Virus record (IMG/VR): IMGVR_UViG_3300044547_000562
Span: 1-39,882 of that record
Direction: 5' to 3' (one strand)
DNA length: 39,882 nucleotides
Source: a virus
Shown piece by piece: positions 30,772-37,012 of the stretch; within the stretch, counting starts at the first letter, position 1, and each line of letters starts with the position of its first letter. The notes below the pieces were generated by a model. That model was not told the DNA's origin. It did no database searches and worked only from the letters and a program-made list of their open reading frames with translations. Made by a program: the position numbers and the translations under genes.

Positions 30772-30789
30772 GGTGAAGTAAACTTCACC
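30772..30789. promoter_or_regulatory. Inverted repeat, operator-like
   Basis: GGTGAAGT-AA-ACTTCACC is a perfect 8-bp palindrome with a 2-nt centre, located 124 bp upstream of the first plus-strand gene. Its symmetry fits a dimeric HTH repressor; small HTH proteins are encoded at 32841-33062 and 36614-37012. As RNA it would need a larger loop, so a DNA site is more likely. Confidence 0.45.
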
Positions 30790-30912
30790 CTTTCCCCGCA
30801 CCCTCTCCACCAGGCACGCACCCGCTGCACCCTTCGCACCCTGCTTTCGCGCACCCTCACCTTTTTTTATCTTTTCGCTAAAGCTGCGCGCAACCTTTGC
30901 CGATACTCTAGC

Positions 30913-31134
30913 ATGACCGCAACATCTCAGCTCCCATCCCGTATCGCAAACAAACTAGCCAGCATCACCGACAAGGCCACCCTTAACACTATTCGCGACA
31001 ATCGTTTAGCCCGCAAGAATGGCAGCTTCGCGCTGCACATCCGCCGACATCACATTTTCCTAGCCTGTATTGATCGCCGTGTGCAGCTCTTTAGCGACCG
31101 CCGCGCTGCATTCCGTGTTGAAATGGGCCTCTAA
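30913..31134 (+). CDS. First gene of plus-strand cassette, hypothetical
   Basis: 73 aa from the ATG at 30913. MTATSQLPSRIANKLASITD is followed by a basic alpha/beta region (NTIRDNRLARKNGSFALHIR, then FLACIDRRVQLFSDRRAAF). No family was recognised; the basic charge suggests nucleic-acid contact. There is no Shine-Dalgarno, and the start context ACTCTAGCATGACC recurs at the start of the gene at 32060. Confidence 0.6.
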   Translation: MTATSQLPSRIANKLASITDKATLNTIRDNRLARKNGSFALHIRRHHIFLACIDRRVQLFSDRRAAFRVEMGL

Positions 31135-31146
31135 TCCTCTCCCACT

Positions 31147-31192
31147 CTGCTCCTCTCTACACGGGGGGAGCAGTAGGGAGCGGATTCCCCGT
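31147..31192 (+). ncRNA. H-type pseudoknot candidate upstream of the GP88-like gene
   Basis: Stem 1 is CTGCTCC (31147-31153) with GGAGCAG (31167-31173); stem 2 is ACGGGG (31161-31166) with CCCCGT (31187-31192). The stems interleave, stem 2 starts inside the stem 1 loop and the two abut without a spacer, which is the geometry of a compact H-type pseudoknot. It ends 26 nt before the ATG at 31219. It could be a translational control element or riboswitch-like; there is no U-tract. Confidence 0.5.
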
Positions 31193-31218
31193 TTCACTTA
31201 ACAACCTAAAAAACCCAT

Positions 31219-31857
31219 ATGCGACACCTTCAAGAAAACCTACCCTCCGTTCCCTTCACCCTTTCGGCTCCCTCAAAAATGCCTTGCCGCTCTTTCTCTC
31301 TGCCGCTCTCCGTGTGCACGGTAGGAAGCAAGCTTGCCAAGCAACCCGGAACAATCTGTTCCCTTTGCTACGCTGCAAGCGGAAACTACCGATTCGGCAA
31401 CGTGCAACGCGCACTAGATGCTCGCCTAAGCGCTTTCAACTCGCCTTCCTTCGTCCCTGAAATGATCGCAAAGATTAAGAAGGAAGAGAAGAGCGGATAT
31501 TTCCGCTGGTTTGATTCTGGGGACGTCCCTTCGTGGAAGGGGCTTCTTAAGATTGTGCAGATTGCCCTAGCGTTGCCGGATATCCGCTTCTGGCTTCCCA
31601 CTAAGGAGTACGCCCTAATTCAACGCTACGTTTCTACCGTTGGCGCCTTCCCTAGCAATCTCACTGTGCGCCTTTCGGCCTACATAGTGGACGGTCCCGC
31701 ACCTGTTGCGCTTGCTTCCCGTCTGGGGGTCGTCACTTCTACAGTGACAAGCGCACCTGAAGCCGCAACTTGTCCCGCACCTAAGCAGGGTAACCAATGC
31801 AAAGACTGTAGGGCATGCTGGAAAAGCGCTTCAAACGTTGCGTATCTTCTACACTAA
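31219..31857 (+). CDS. GP88-like phage protein
   Basis: 212 aa. SKMPCRSFSLPLSVCTVG and GTICSLCYAASGNYRFGNVQ (residues about 19-63) give a cysteine pattern followed by CxxCYA, then SGYFRWFDSGDVPSW and DIRFWLPTKEY. These blocks match my recollection of the phage gene product 88 (GP88) family, whose biochemical role is unknown. Further cysteines (CPAPKQGNQCKDCRACW) at the C-terminus suggest a metal or Fe-S site. The gene lacks a Shine-Dalgarno and has a pseudoknot candidate in its leader. Confidence 0.7.
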   Translation: MRHLQENLPSVPFTLSAPSKMPCRSFSLPLSVCTVGSKLAKQPGTICSLCYAASGNYRFGNVQRALDARLSAFNSPSFVPEMIAKIKKEEKSGYFRWFDSGDVPSWKGLLKIVQIALALPDIRFWLPTKEYALIQRYVSTVGAFPSNLTVRLSAYIVDGPAPVALASRLGVVTSTVTSAPEAATCPAPKQGNQCKDCRACWKSASNVAYLLH

Positions 31858-31875
31858 CCTTTGCACTCCCTAATC

Positions 31876-32058
31876 ATGAACACCCAAAAACACACCCTCG
31901 CCATTCGTGCCGCTTCCCTTGCGCTTGTCGCTTTGGATTGCTGGCTTCCCTCTCAGTTTCCAGCCTGTTTTCCGGCCGCCATGCTTGTCTTTTGGACGCT
32001 TGGCAGTCTTGCGCTTGTCCTTTGCGTTGTTCCAACCAAATCCCGTTTCTCACTCTAG
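31876..32058 (+). CDS. Small membrane protein of the plus cassette
   Basis: 60 aa from the ATG at 31876. Two hydrophobic spans (AIRAASLALVALDCWLP and AAMLVFWTLGSLALVLCVV) predict a two-pass membrane protein with a short basic C-terminus (PTKSRFSL). It sits in an operon with GP88-like and two small proteins. It might be involved in superinfection exclusion or envelope modification, but that is a guess from topology. Confidence 0.55.
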   Translation: MNTQKHTLAIRAASLALVALDCWLPSQFPACFPAAMLVFWTLGSLALVLCVVPTKSRFSL

Positions 32059-32059
32059 T

Positions 32060-32257
32060 ATGACCCTTCAAAAAATCTTATCGGATCATGCCAGGCTTGC
32101 GATTGCGTTTGGCCGGTTCGGCCGGCTGGATGCTAACGGGGCTTGTTGCGTGGCAACTGATATTCTCGAGGCAGCCGCGGATGGGTGCTTTGACGCTGAC
32201 AAGCTGGCGGATGAGTTGCTGGCCGATTGTGAGCGGATGGAAAAGGGGGGGGAATGA
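32060..32257 (+). CDS. Small acidic helical protein
   Basis: 65 aa. MTLQKILSDHARLAIAFGRF precedes a helical, acidic C-terminus (ADKLADELLADCERMEKGGE). The start lies one base after the previous stop and is preceded by ACTCTAG, the same context as the gene at 30913. No family was recognised. Confidence 0.6.
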   Translation: MTLQKILSDHARLAIAFGRFGRLDANGACCVATDILEAAADGCFDADKLADELLADCERMEKGGE

Positions 32258-32337
32258 CCTTCCCAGAGCCCCGAGAACTAGCGCAACTCATTGCCTTCGC
32301 AATCGTGCTTAGGCTGCTCGGCTTCTTCTTCAACTAA
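32254..32337 (+). CDS. 27-aa hydrophobic peptide
   Basis: The ATG at 32254 overlaps the previous stop (ATGA) and reads 27 codons: a short polar start (MTFPEPRELAQ) and a hydrophobic helix (LIAFAIVLRLLGFFFN). The Shine-Dalgarno-like GGGGGGG run just upstream and the 4-nt overlap favour translation. It would be a single-pass membrane peptide. It ends 17 nt before the terminator. Confidence 0.45.
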   Translation: MTFPEPRELAQLIAFAIVLRLLGFFFN

Positions 32338-32353
32338 CCCACCTAAACCAAAG

Positions 32354-32382
32354 GGGCGCCCCCACAGAGGGCGCCCTTCTTT
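32354..32382 (+). terminator. Rho-independent terminator of the plus cassette
   Basis: GGGCGCCC (32354-32361) and GGGCGCCC (32369-32376) pair perfectly around a 7-nt loop and are followed by TTCTTT on the plus strand. It closes the plus-strand cassette before the converging minus-strand genes. Confidence 0.8.
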
Positions 32383-32631
32383 GTGCCCTAATCCGGCGCC
32401 CTACCCTTGCCACCCTAGGCAAGCGGCCGGCCGAGCTGGCCAACCCGCCCAAGCCAACCCGCCCGAGCACCCAAGGCACCCAAGCCTGCTCACGAGCTGG
32501 CTATGTGTCCACCCATATACACACATATGGGCGCCAGCCGTTCCAATCTCATATTTTGATTTTGATTTCTAGTTAAAGAAACTTTTTTGATTTTGAATTT
32601 TGATTTCAGATTTGAATTTTGGATTTCAATT
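32383..32631. other. Convergent intergenic region with hairpins and low-complexity AT stretch
   Basis: No gene is seen. The first half is C-rich with a CTTGCC/GGCAAG hairpin (about 32405-32422) and a perfect CCCATAT-ACACAC-ATATGGG hairpin (32512-32531). The second half (about 32548-32636) is a slippery T/A-rich sequence of repeated TTTTGATTT and GAATTTTG units on the plus strand, reading into the 3' end of the acidic-tail gene. It probably insulates the converging transcripts. Confidence 0.55.
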
Positions 32632-32844
32632 TCAATCGTCATCCTCATCGACTTCCAAGTCAGCAGGCTCCTCACTCCAGCGCATAGCCTGATACAGTCT
32701 AGCATACAGGCTGCCACTGCCAGCCTCGAAGGTCTGGTAGGTATCCGTGTCACTGTCATGTGCCAGCACCTGGACGCAGTCAAAGTGCTCGCCTATCTCG
32801 CGAGCCATCCTCTCTATGTACGCCTGCTTTTCTTCAGCCGTCAT
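32632..32844 (-). CDS. Small acidic-tailed protein, last early minus-strand gene
   Basis: 70 aa, ATG at 32844 overlapping the upstream stop (ATGA). A helical N-terminus (MTAEEKQAYIERMAREIGEH) precedes a mixed region and an acidic end (EEPADLEVDEDDD). No domain was recognised. The acidic tail could be a DNA mimic or partner-binding element. Confidence 0.6.
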   Translation of the reverse strand: MTAEEKQAYIERMAREIGEHFDCVQVLAHDSDTDTYQTFEAGSGSLYARLYQAMRWSEEPADLEVDEDDD

Positions 32845-33062
32845 AGTTTGCCGGTGTGATAGTGATAGGACACGATCACCTTGTTGTCCCTGGTGGTCGT
32901 CCTAAACTTCCTTCTCTCCCACTGCTTCCGCTCTGCCAAGCTCTGCGCTGCACCGCGTTTGACTCCCAGCTTCTCAGCTAACTCTACCAAGGTGTACCAG
33001 CCTTCCGGGGGGAGTTCACCCAACAACTCAGCCTTCAGTAGTTCGAGTAGCGTTTTCTTCAT
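32841..33062 (-). CDS. Small winged-HTH-like protein
   Basis: 73 aa from the ATG at 33062 (overlapping the phosphoesterase stop). GWYTLVELAEKLGVKRGAAQ forms a helix-turn-helix, followed by a basic wing (ERRKFRTTTRDNKVIVSYHY). A DNA-binding regulator is likely. Coupling to a metallophosphoesterase is noted, but the target is unknown. Confidence 0.65.
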   Translation of the reverse strand: MKKTLLELLKAELLGELPPEGWYTLVELAEKLGVKRGAAQSLAERKQWERRKFRTTTRDNKVIVSYHYHTGKL

Positions 33063-33805
33063 ACGGGCAGTTTGAAATCCCCAGCCTTCGTTTCCTTCGC
33101 CAACCACACCATCGTCTCGTCAGTACAGTACTCTCCCCAGGCAAAGCCGCGGCTCCAGCTAGTTGTCGCCCTGCGATTCGCGGCGTAACCCATCGCGTCA
33201 CGGTCACCCAGCCAGCCCACACAGTAGCCTGTAGGATGCGCCCTGTTGCGTCCCTCGGCCTGCGTTACGCGGTGCAGGTGTGCGATCACCACTTTGGACG
33301 CAGTACCGCCGCACACAGCCTCGGCGTGATCGCGGACGGCCTGCTCATTAACCATGTAGCCGTGGCCGAAAAGACAGTCGCCAAGCTGGCGCCAACCGTT
33401 CTGGAAGTTGTAATCCACGACTTCACACTTCATGCGCTTGGCCTGGTCCGTAATCTGGCCCATGACTCTGGCCGCAAGTGCGCTGACTATGGCCTTTGGC
33501 GACTCCATGAGCACGTTGAGTCTGGCCTCGTGGTTGCCAAGAAAGTACAACCTAGGCTCAAGTTGGCTCAAAAAGGACAGCCCATCCTGCAAGTCACCTT
33601 CCGGGTCTGCGCTCTCATCGGCTGTCCCGGCAGCACCGTTGCGAAGACAGGCCAAATCAATGGCATCCCCCAGATGGATCGTAGTCGCCGGTTTCCACCT
33701 AGCTTTGAATGCCAACACCCGCCTAAGCAGCGCCTGATCCGCGTGGTGGCCGTGTGAGCAACCAACGGCGAGAAACCGCTTCCATGTGCGGACGATGTTA
33801 GCCAT
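33059..33805 (-). CDS. Metallophosphoesterase (calcineurin-like)
   Basis: 248 aa, ATG at 33805. The metal-binding motifs appear in order: VGCSHGHHAD (DxH-like position, here SHGH, residues 14-23), HLGDAID (GD motif, 44-50), FLGNHEARL (GNHE), CLFGHGYM and VVIAHLHRV (final GHxH-like, here AHLH). The first motif is a variant of D-x-H. Family members cleave phosphomonoesters, phosphodiesters or nucleotides; phage members include DNA-repair nucleases. The substrate is not predictable. Confidence 0.8.
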   Translation of the reverse strand: MANIVRTWKRFLAVGCSHGHHADQALLRRVLAFKARWKPATTIHLGDAIDLACLRNGAAGTADESADPEGDLQDGLSFLSQLEPRLYFLGNHEARLNVLMESPKAIVSALAARVMGQITDQAKRMKCEVVDYNFQNGWRQLGDCLFGHGYMVNEQAVRDHAEAVCGGTASKVVIAHLHRVTQAEGRNRAHPTGYCVGWLGDRDAMGYAANRRATTSWSRGFAWGEYCTDETMVWLAKETKAGDFKLPV

Positions 33806-33850
33806 TCATCTTGAGATATCTCGCCAAGCCTGCACAATTTCAATCTTAAA
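33787..33850 (-). pseudogene. Remnant resembling the C-terminus of the 34259 gene
   Basis: On the minus strand a frame reads GFKIEIVQAWRDISR and stops at a TGA adjoining the ATG of the phosphoesterase. The same segment occurs near the end of the intact gene at 34259-34504 (RVEIVQAWKESAK), and the DNA agrees over GAAATTGTGCA followed by GC/TTGG. No in-frame start is visible before a stop, and the terminator stem lies just upstream. It is probably a decayed duplicate. Confidence 0.35.
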
Positions 33851-33853
33851 ACC

Positions 33854-33882
33854 AAAAAGCCGGCCCCATTTCTAGGGCCGGC
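33854..33882 (-). terminator. Rho-independent terminator on the minus strand
   Basis: GCCGGCCC (33859-33866) and GGGCCGGC (33875-33882) form a perfect 8-bp stem with an 8-nt loop, followed on the minus strand by TTTTT (33858-33854). It would end transcription from the methyltransferase operon before the phosphoesterase unit, which therefore needs its own promoter or readthrough. Confidence 0.8.
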
Positions 33883-33953
33883 CTCTTCAAGGTGTCAGCG
33901 CCGGGTAATACGATGACTCTGCTTTTGTGCCACCTTTCTGTTTACACCGTCAA

Positions 33954-34223
33954 CTAGAAAGTACAGCAGCCACAGCAGGGTGCGTCCTCGCACCGGCCAC
34001 CGCGGTTGCGGAAGCCTACCCAGCCTGTGCTGGTCACCACTCCGTAGCTGGTCTCGTTGCCGCGGCTGATGGCCAGAGCACGCTCAGTGTCTGCACTCTG
34101 CACTCCGGCAGCACAGTCAGGGCACTCTACACGCCAGCCACGGCCAGCACGGCTAAGGACACCAGCACGAGCTGGGACGTGTGTATCGCAGCGGTCACAA
34201 TTGGAAGGGTACTTGTTGCTCAT
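33954..34223 (-). CDS. Zinc-finger-like protein with Cys-rich tail
   Basis: 89 aa from the ATG at 34223. CDRC (residues about 9-12) and CPDC (about 34-37) form a rubredoxin-type zinc knuckle pair, and the C-terminus is Cys-rich (CEDAPCCGCCTF). It is a possible small DNA- or protein-binding factor. It precedes the terminator. Confidence 0.65.
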   Translation of the reverse strand: MSNKYPSNCDRCDTHVPARAGVLSRAGRGWRVECPDCAAGVQSADTERALAISRGNETSYGVVTSTGWVGFRNRGGRCEDAPCCGCCTF

Positions 34224-34258
34224 AGTATAGTTTGTTGGCACCGCGGTATTGCGGCGTG

Positions 34259-34504
34259 CTAACCTAATCGGCCGGCCAGGGCAGCAGCTTTAGCACTTTC
34301 TTTCCACGCTTGCACAATTTCCACGCGGATCTCATCCGGGCAGCCCATTAGCCGGACTTCACGCCAGTCCTGACTTGGATGCTTCTCTCCTACATGCGTG
34401 GTTAGCCGCTGCTTGTTCGGTAGCTCAGCCACCCTGTGGACCACACAAGTGCCATCCCGGCTAAGCTGTGCTATGTAGCCGTGCTTCTCGAAGATGATCT
34501 TCAT
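34259..34504 (-). CDS. Small hypothetical protein, 81 aa
   Basis: The ATG at 34504 overlaps the stop of the gene above (ATGA). A beta-rich start (MKIIFEKHGYIAQLSRDGTC) and a C-terminal helix (VEIVQAWKESAKAAALAG) are visible. No family was recognised. A fragment like its C-terminus lies at 33787-33850. Confidence 0.65.
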   Translation of the reverse strand: MKIIFEKHGYIAQLSRDGTCVVHRVAELPNKQRLTTHVGEKHPSQDWREVRLMGCPDEIRVEIVQAWKESAKAAALAGRLG

Positions 34505-34740
34505 AGCAGCAAGTCCTCGATCTCATCGTGCAACTCATCGTTCATGGCATCCTGCTCTTCCATCACCTCCCGCGCTTTGTCGTCAGCGTGCTTCTGGCTG
34601 TACGCAATAATCAGGCCGGCGTCCGTGTCATACACCCAAGCATTGCGCCAGTCAGCCCGGCAGCGGATGCCTGATGCAGCGTGTCTCCACTGTGGAGCAG
34701 CCCAATTAACCGGCTGTGGTGGCAGTTGTTTGGCTTTCAT
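34501..34740 (-). CDS. Small hypothetical protein, 79 aa
   Basis: The ATG at 34740 overlaps the methyltransferase stop. A Trp-rich N-terminal half (NWAAPQWRH, ADWRNAWVYDT) is followed by an acidic helix (DAMNDELHDEIEDLLL). It is coupled to the DNA methyltransferase, so it may be an accessory factor, but nothing in the sequence shows that. Confidence 0.65.
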   Translation of the reverse strand: MKAKQLPPQPVNWAAPQWRHAASGIRCRADWRNAWVYDTDAGLIIAYSQKHADDKAREVMEEQDAMNDELHDEIEDLLL

Positions 34741-35648
34741 TGTGTAAGTTCTTTGAGCAACGTGCGGAACGCTAGGGCTGCTGTGGCTGGAACGACTCCG
34801 TTGCCAAGTAGGCGCAATCTGTCCACCCGATTGGAAGACCCATCATTACCTCCACAAACTGTGGGTTCAATGGGCCACGTTGCTGAGTTACTCCAGCTTG
34901 GCCAGTCTGTTCCACATGTGGCACATGCGTCTTTTGGACTCCACACAAATGGGTATGTCCACTCGCCACACTGAGCACATTGAGATTCAGCATGGTCGCA
35001 TGAGCAGCCGTTAAAGACAGGCAACTCACATTTATTGCACTCCCAATCGTCTTCAGTTCTCCTCGCCGTGCTTTGGCCTCCAGTGTTTTGGATTGCTGCG
35101 AATTGCCGTTTAACCGAAAGCTGTCCTCGTTCGCACACGGAGTGGGCAAGTATGAATAATCGCTTTCGCTGGTGTGCCGCGCCACATTCAGCCGCGCTGA
35201 ATATTCCCCACGTCGATCTGTAACCCAACTCTCCCAACTGTTGCAGTACGTCACGGAGCCCAAGGGTAACGTGACCTTCGACATTTTCAAAGAAGCAGAG
35301 GCCTGGTCGCAGAATGGCAATTCCTTTTGCAATATGGGGCCACAGGTGCCTTTCATCTCCGGCCCCCTTGCGTAATCCCGATGCGGAGAAGGGCTGGCAA
35401 GGGTAGCCTCCACTAAGGATGTCCACCATGTCGTGAAAGGCTTCCCAAGGGAAGGACTTGAGATCGCTCCAGATCGGAGCCGCATCAAGTTGCCCGCCTT
35501 CCATTCTCGCAAGTAGGTTTTCGCAGGCGAAGGCTTCGATCTCCGCATAAGCGACTGTGCGCAGGTTTGGGAGCACTCGCCTGAGTCCAAGGTCAATGCC
35601 TCCGTATCCTGAGCAAAGGCTGATATGAGTTGTTTCGGTAGTATCCAC
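34737..35648 (-). CDS. C5-cytosine DNA methyltransferase
   Basis: 303 aa from a GTG at 35648, one of the few non-ATG starts here. Motif I (SLCSGYGGIDLGL), the catalytic GGYPCQPFSASG (C84), ENV (121-123), QRKRLFIL and the C-terminal LRLLGNGVVPATAA are all present, so the enzyme should be active. The target-recognition region contains four CxxC-like pairs (CNKC, CSC, CAQC, CATC), suggesting a zinc module. No cognate restriction enzyme is nearby, so it most likely protects phage DNA from host restriction. Confidence 0.92.
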   Translation of the reverse strand: MDTTETTHISLCSGYGGIDLGLRRVLPNLRTVAYAEIEAFACENLLARMEGGQLDAAPIWSDLKSFPWEAFHDMVDILSGGYPCQPFSASGLRKGAGDERHLWPHIAKGIAILRPGLCFFENVEGHVTLGLRDVLQQLGELGYRSTWGIFSAAECGAAHQRKRLFILAHSVCERGQLSVKRQFAAIQNTGGQSTARRTEDDWECNKCELPVFNGCSCDHAESQCAQCGEWTYPFVWSPKDACATCGTDWPSWSNSATWPIEPTVCGGNDGSSNRVDRLRLLGNGVVPATAALAFRTLLKELTQ

Positions 35649-35649
35649 A

Positions 35650-36195
35650 TCATTTCGGCTTCATCGCTTGCATGAAAGCATCCCCCACTTCCGCGGTGGT
35701 GTGGACGTGCACATGCTGGTGTAGACTGTCTACGCTCCGGTTGCGGTCCATGGTAGCCAGCTTGTCTGTGGCAATCCCCAAAGCCAGCACAGAGTCCTTA
35801 GCACTCATCTCAGGCATCAACTCAATCACCCTGTCTGCCGCACCGTCAGCGACTTTCTGTAGCTTCTCCTTGAGACTGGCAGCGTACATCTTCTCGCGGA
35901 ACTGGCTGTCATGATCCAGGCCACTTGTTTTGATCTCATGCACAACACTCTTGCTGATCCCGGTGCGCTCCTCGATGGCTCGCACACTCAAGCCCTGGCA
36001 GTACAGCTCGATGACTTGCTTCTTCATGTCATCTGACACGGAGGCCATACGGCCCAGTCCGTTGACCTTCTCCACGTTGGTGCCCATGACATGGTCCTCG
36101 ATGCGCACCCCCGATAACCCGGCAAGTTGCCGGGCTCGACTCTCTGCGGACTTATAGACCTTCTTCTTGGCCGGTGGTTTCTTCTCTGGTTTCAT
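35650..36195 (-). CDS. HTH DNA-binding protein, candidate small terminase
   Basis: 181 aa, ATG at 36195 inside the end of the upstream gene (44-nt overlap). A Lys/Pro-rich start is followed by QVIELYCQGLSVRAIEERTG and ISKSVVHEIK (residues about 60-90), a clear helix-turn-helix. The C-terminal half is helical with SAKDSVLALGIATDKLATMD, a block seen in phage small-terminase-like proteins. It may recognise the packaging site; a transcription regulator is the alternative. Confidence 0.6.
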   Translation of the reverse strand: MKPEKKPPAKKKVYKSAESRARQLAGLSGVRIEDHVMGTNVEKVNGLGRMASVSDDMKKQVIELYCQGLSVRAIEERTGISKSVVHEIKTSGLDHDSQFREKMYAASLKEKLQKVADGAADRVIELMPEMSAKDSVLALGIATDKLATMDRNRSVDSLHQHVHVHTTAEVGDAFMQAMKPK

Positions 36196-36532
36196 ATGTT
36201 TCGTATGTGAGTTTCAATATGTCTATCTTCAGATCGCCGTGGTTCAGCGTGAGTGGAGCGTTGCTGCCGTGGTTGTCGCCAACGAGCAGCCCTGAGCCCA
36301 CAAACTTAGTCTGTCGTCCCTTGTAGGTGAGGAGGAAGCCGGTCTTGTACTGCTTGTAGAAGGCTTCATCATCCACAAATACAATGTGCTTGCGGTCAAG
36401 CCGGATAGTATCAACCAGATCAACGTCCAGCAGAGTACGAAGCGTATCAAGCTCGCCATCGTACGGCACAAAACGTGCAACCTCATTCTTGTGATCCAGC
36501 AGGAGAGCTGTGTCGTGCGCTGTCGCGATCAT
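36152..36532 (-). CDS. DUF3846-like protein
   Basis: 126 aa from the ATG at 36532. The layout, a strand-rich N-terminus (DTALLLDHKNEVARFVPYDG), ELDTLRTLLD, then GSGLLVGDN followed by DLKIDILKL, resembles small phage proteins annotated DUF3846. The function is unknown. Its last 44 bases overlap the following gene in another frame. Confidence 0.5.
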   Translation of the reverse strand: MIATAHDTALLLDHKNEVARFVPYDGELDTLRTLLDVDLVDTIRLDRKHIVFVDDEAFYKQYKTGFLLTYKGRQTKFVGSGLLVGDNHGSNAPLTLNHGDLKIDILKLTYETYETREETTGQEEGL

Positions 36533-36656
36533 CTTTTAGTTGTGCAATAATTTGTTCGAGATGTTTGATCCGGTTTGTGAGCCGAATGATTGTGTCCTCG
36601 TACTCAGGAAGGACTACCTCACAAAGGAGGCAATTGCGGTTTTGATCCGGTTCCAT
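36483..36656 (-). CDS. Possible small CxxC coiled-coil protein
   Basis: A 57-codon frame from the ATG at 36656 (MEPDQNRNCLLCEVVLPEYE ... LTNRIKHLEQIIAQLKDDRD) contains a CLLC pair and a heptad helix. It overlaps the HTH gene by 43 nt and the DUF3846-like gene by 50 nt, and no Shine-Dalgarno is visible. It fills the gap between these two genes well, but the evidence is thin. Confidence 0.35.
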   Translation of the reverse strand: MEPDQNRNCLLCEVVLPEYEDTIIRLTNRIKHLEQIIAQLKDDRDSARHSSPAGSQE

Positions 36657-37012
36657 AGTGTTGGTTTTGTTGGTGTATTAGTTGTTGTGCGCTTGCTCCA
36701 GTGCGGCTTGCTGACCACCGGGTTGCTACGGATGAGCATCTCTACCTGCTCAAGGCTGTAGTACTTCCGGCGACCAATTCTAATCCCCGTAAGATCACCC
36801 TTCTTTTCGCGATAGATTACCGTTTGCCAGTGGCACCCCAGCCGTTCCGCTGCCATTTCCCGCGTTAGCAGCAGCTTTTTTGGCCCGCTTGAAATCTCGG
36901 TTTCTACGCAAGATTTCGGCCTTTTGCTCTGGAGTGAGTTTGGCTCTCCACTCTTTTGAGCGAGCCTTGGCTGCTTCGCTGTTCTTGAGACGATACTGTT
37001 TGTTGTTTTCAT
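36614..37012 (-). CDS. Excisionase/MerR-type HTH protein, start uncertain
   Basis: The domain LLLTREMAAERLGCHWQTVI followed by GIRIGRRKYYSLEQVEML is a typical excisionase-like wHTH. The only ATG that keeps the whole domain is at 37012, overlapping the Lys-rich gene by 218 nt in another frame. An ATG at 36856 would cut off the first helix. A one-base difference in the A6 run at 36876-36881 would instead fuse the domain to the Lys-rich protein. The protein is 132 aa if it starts at 37012. A regulator of phage transcription is likely. Confidence 0.55.
   Translation of the reverse strand: MKTTNSIVSRTAKQPRLAQKSGEPNSLQSKRPKSCVETEISSGPKKLLLTREMAAERLGCHWQTVIYREKKGDLTGIRIGRRKYYSLEQVEMLIRSNPVVSKPHWSKRTTTNTPTKPTLWNRIKTAIASFVR

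Larger units (their letters stand above)
30141..30912. promoter_or_regulatory. Divergent control region, possible replication origin
   Basis: These 772 bp lie between divergent transcription units and contain no convincing gene. The composition is strongly GC-rich with strand-biased runs. Visible elements: five ACAGAGAG-type motifs (about 30382, 30436, 30504, 30601, and inverted at 30561), a tandem GCCTTGGGCCGGTT repeat (30571 and 30588), an 18-bp inverted repeat (30772-30789), and a TATAAA box facing the late genes (30176-30181). A control region and/or origin is inferred; no initiator protein is known. Confidence 0.45.

Noticed and set aside
29187-30912. tRNA genes in the non-coding regions
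   Set aside because: No cloverleaf with a T-loop GTTCRA box and CCA-adjacent acceptor stem was found by eye.
34772-35653. 293-codon frame overlapping the C5 methyltransferase on the same strand
   Set aside because: Lacks any motif; it is a second frame of the methyltransferase, which contains all catalytic motifs.
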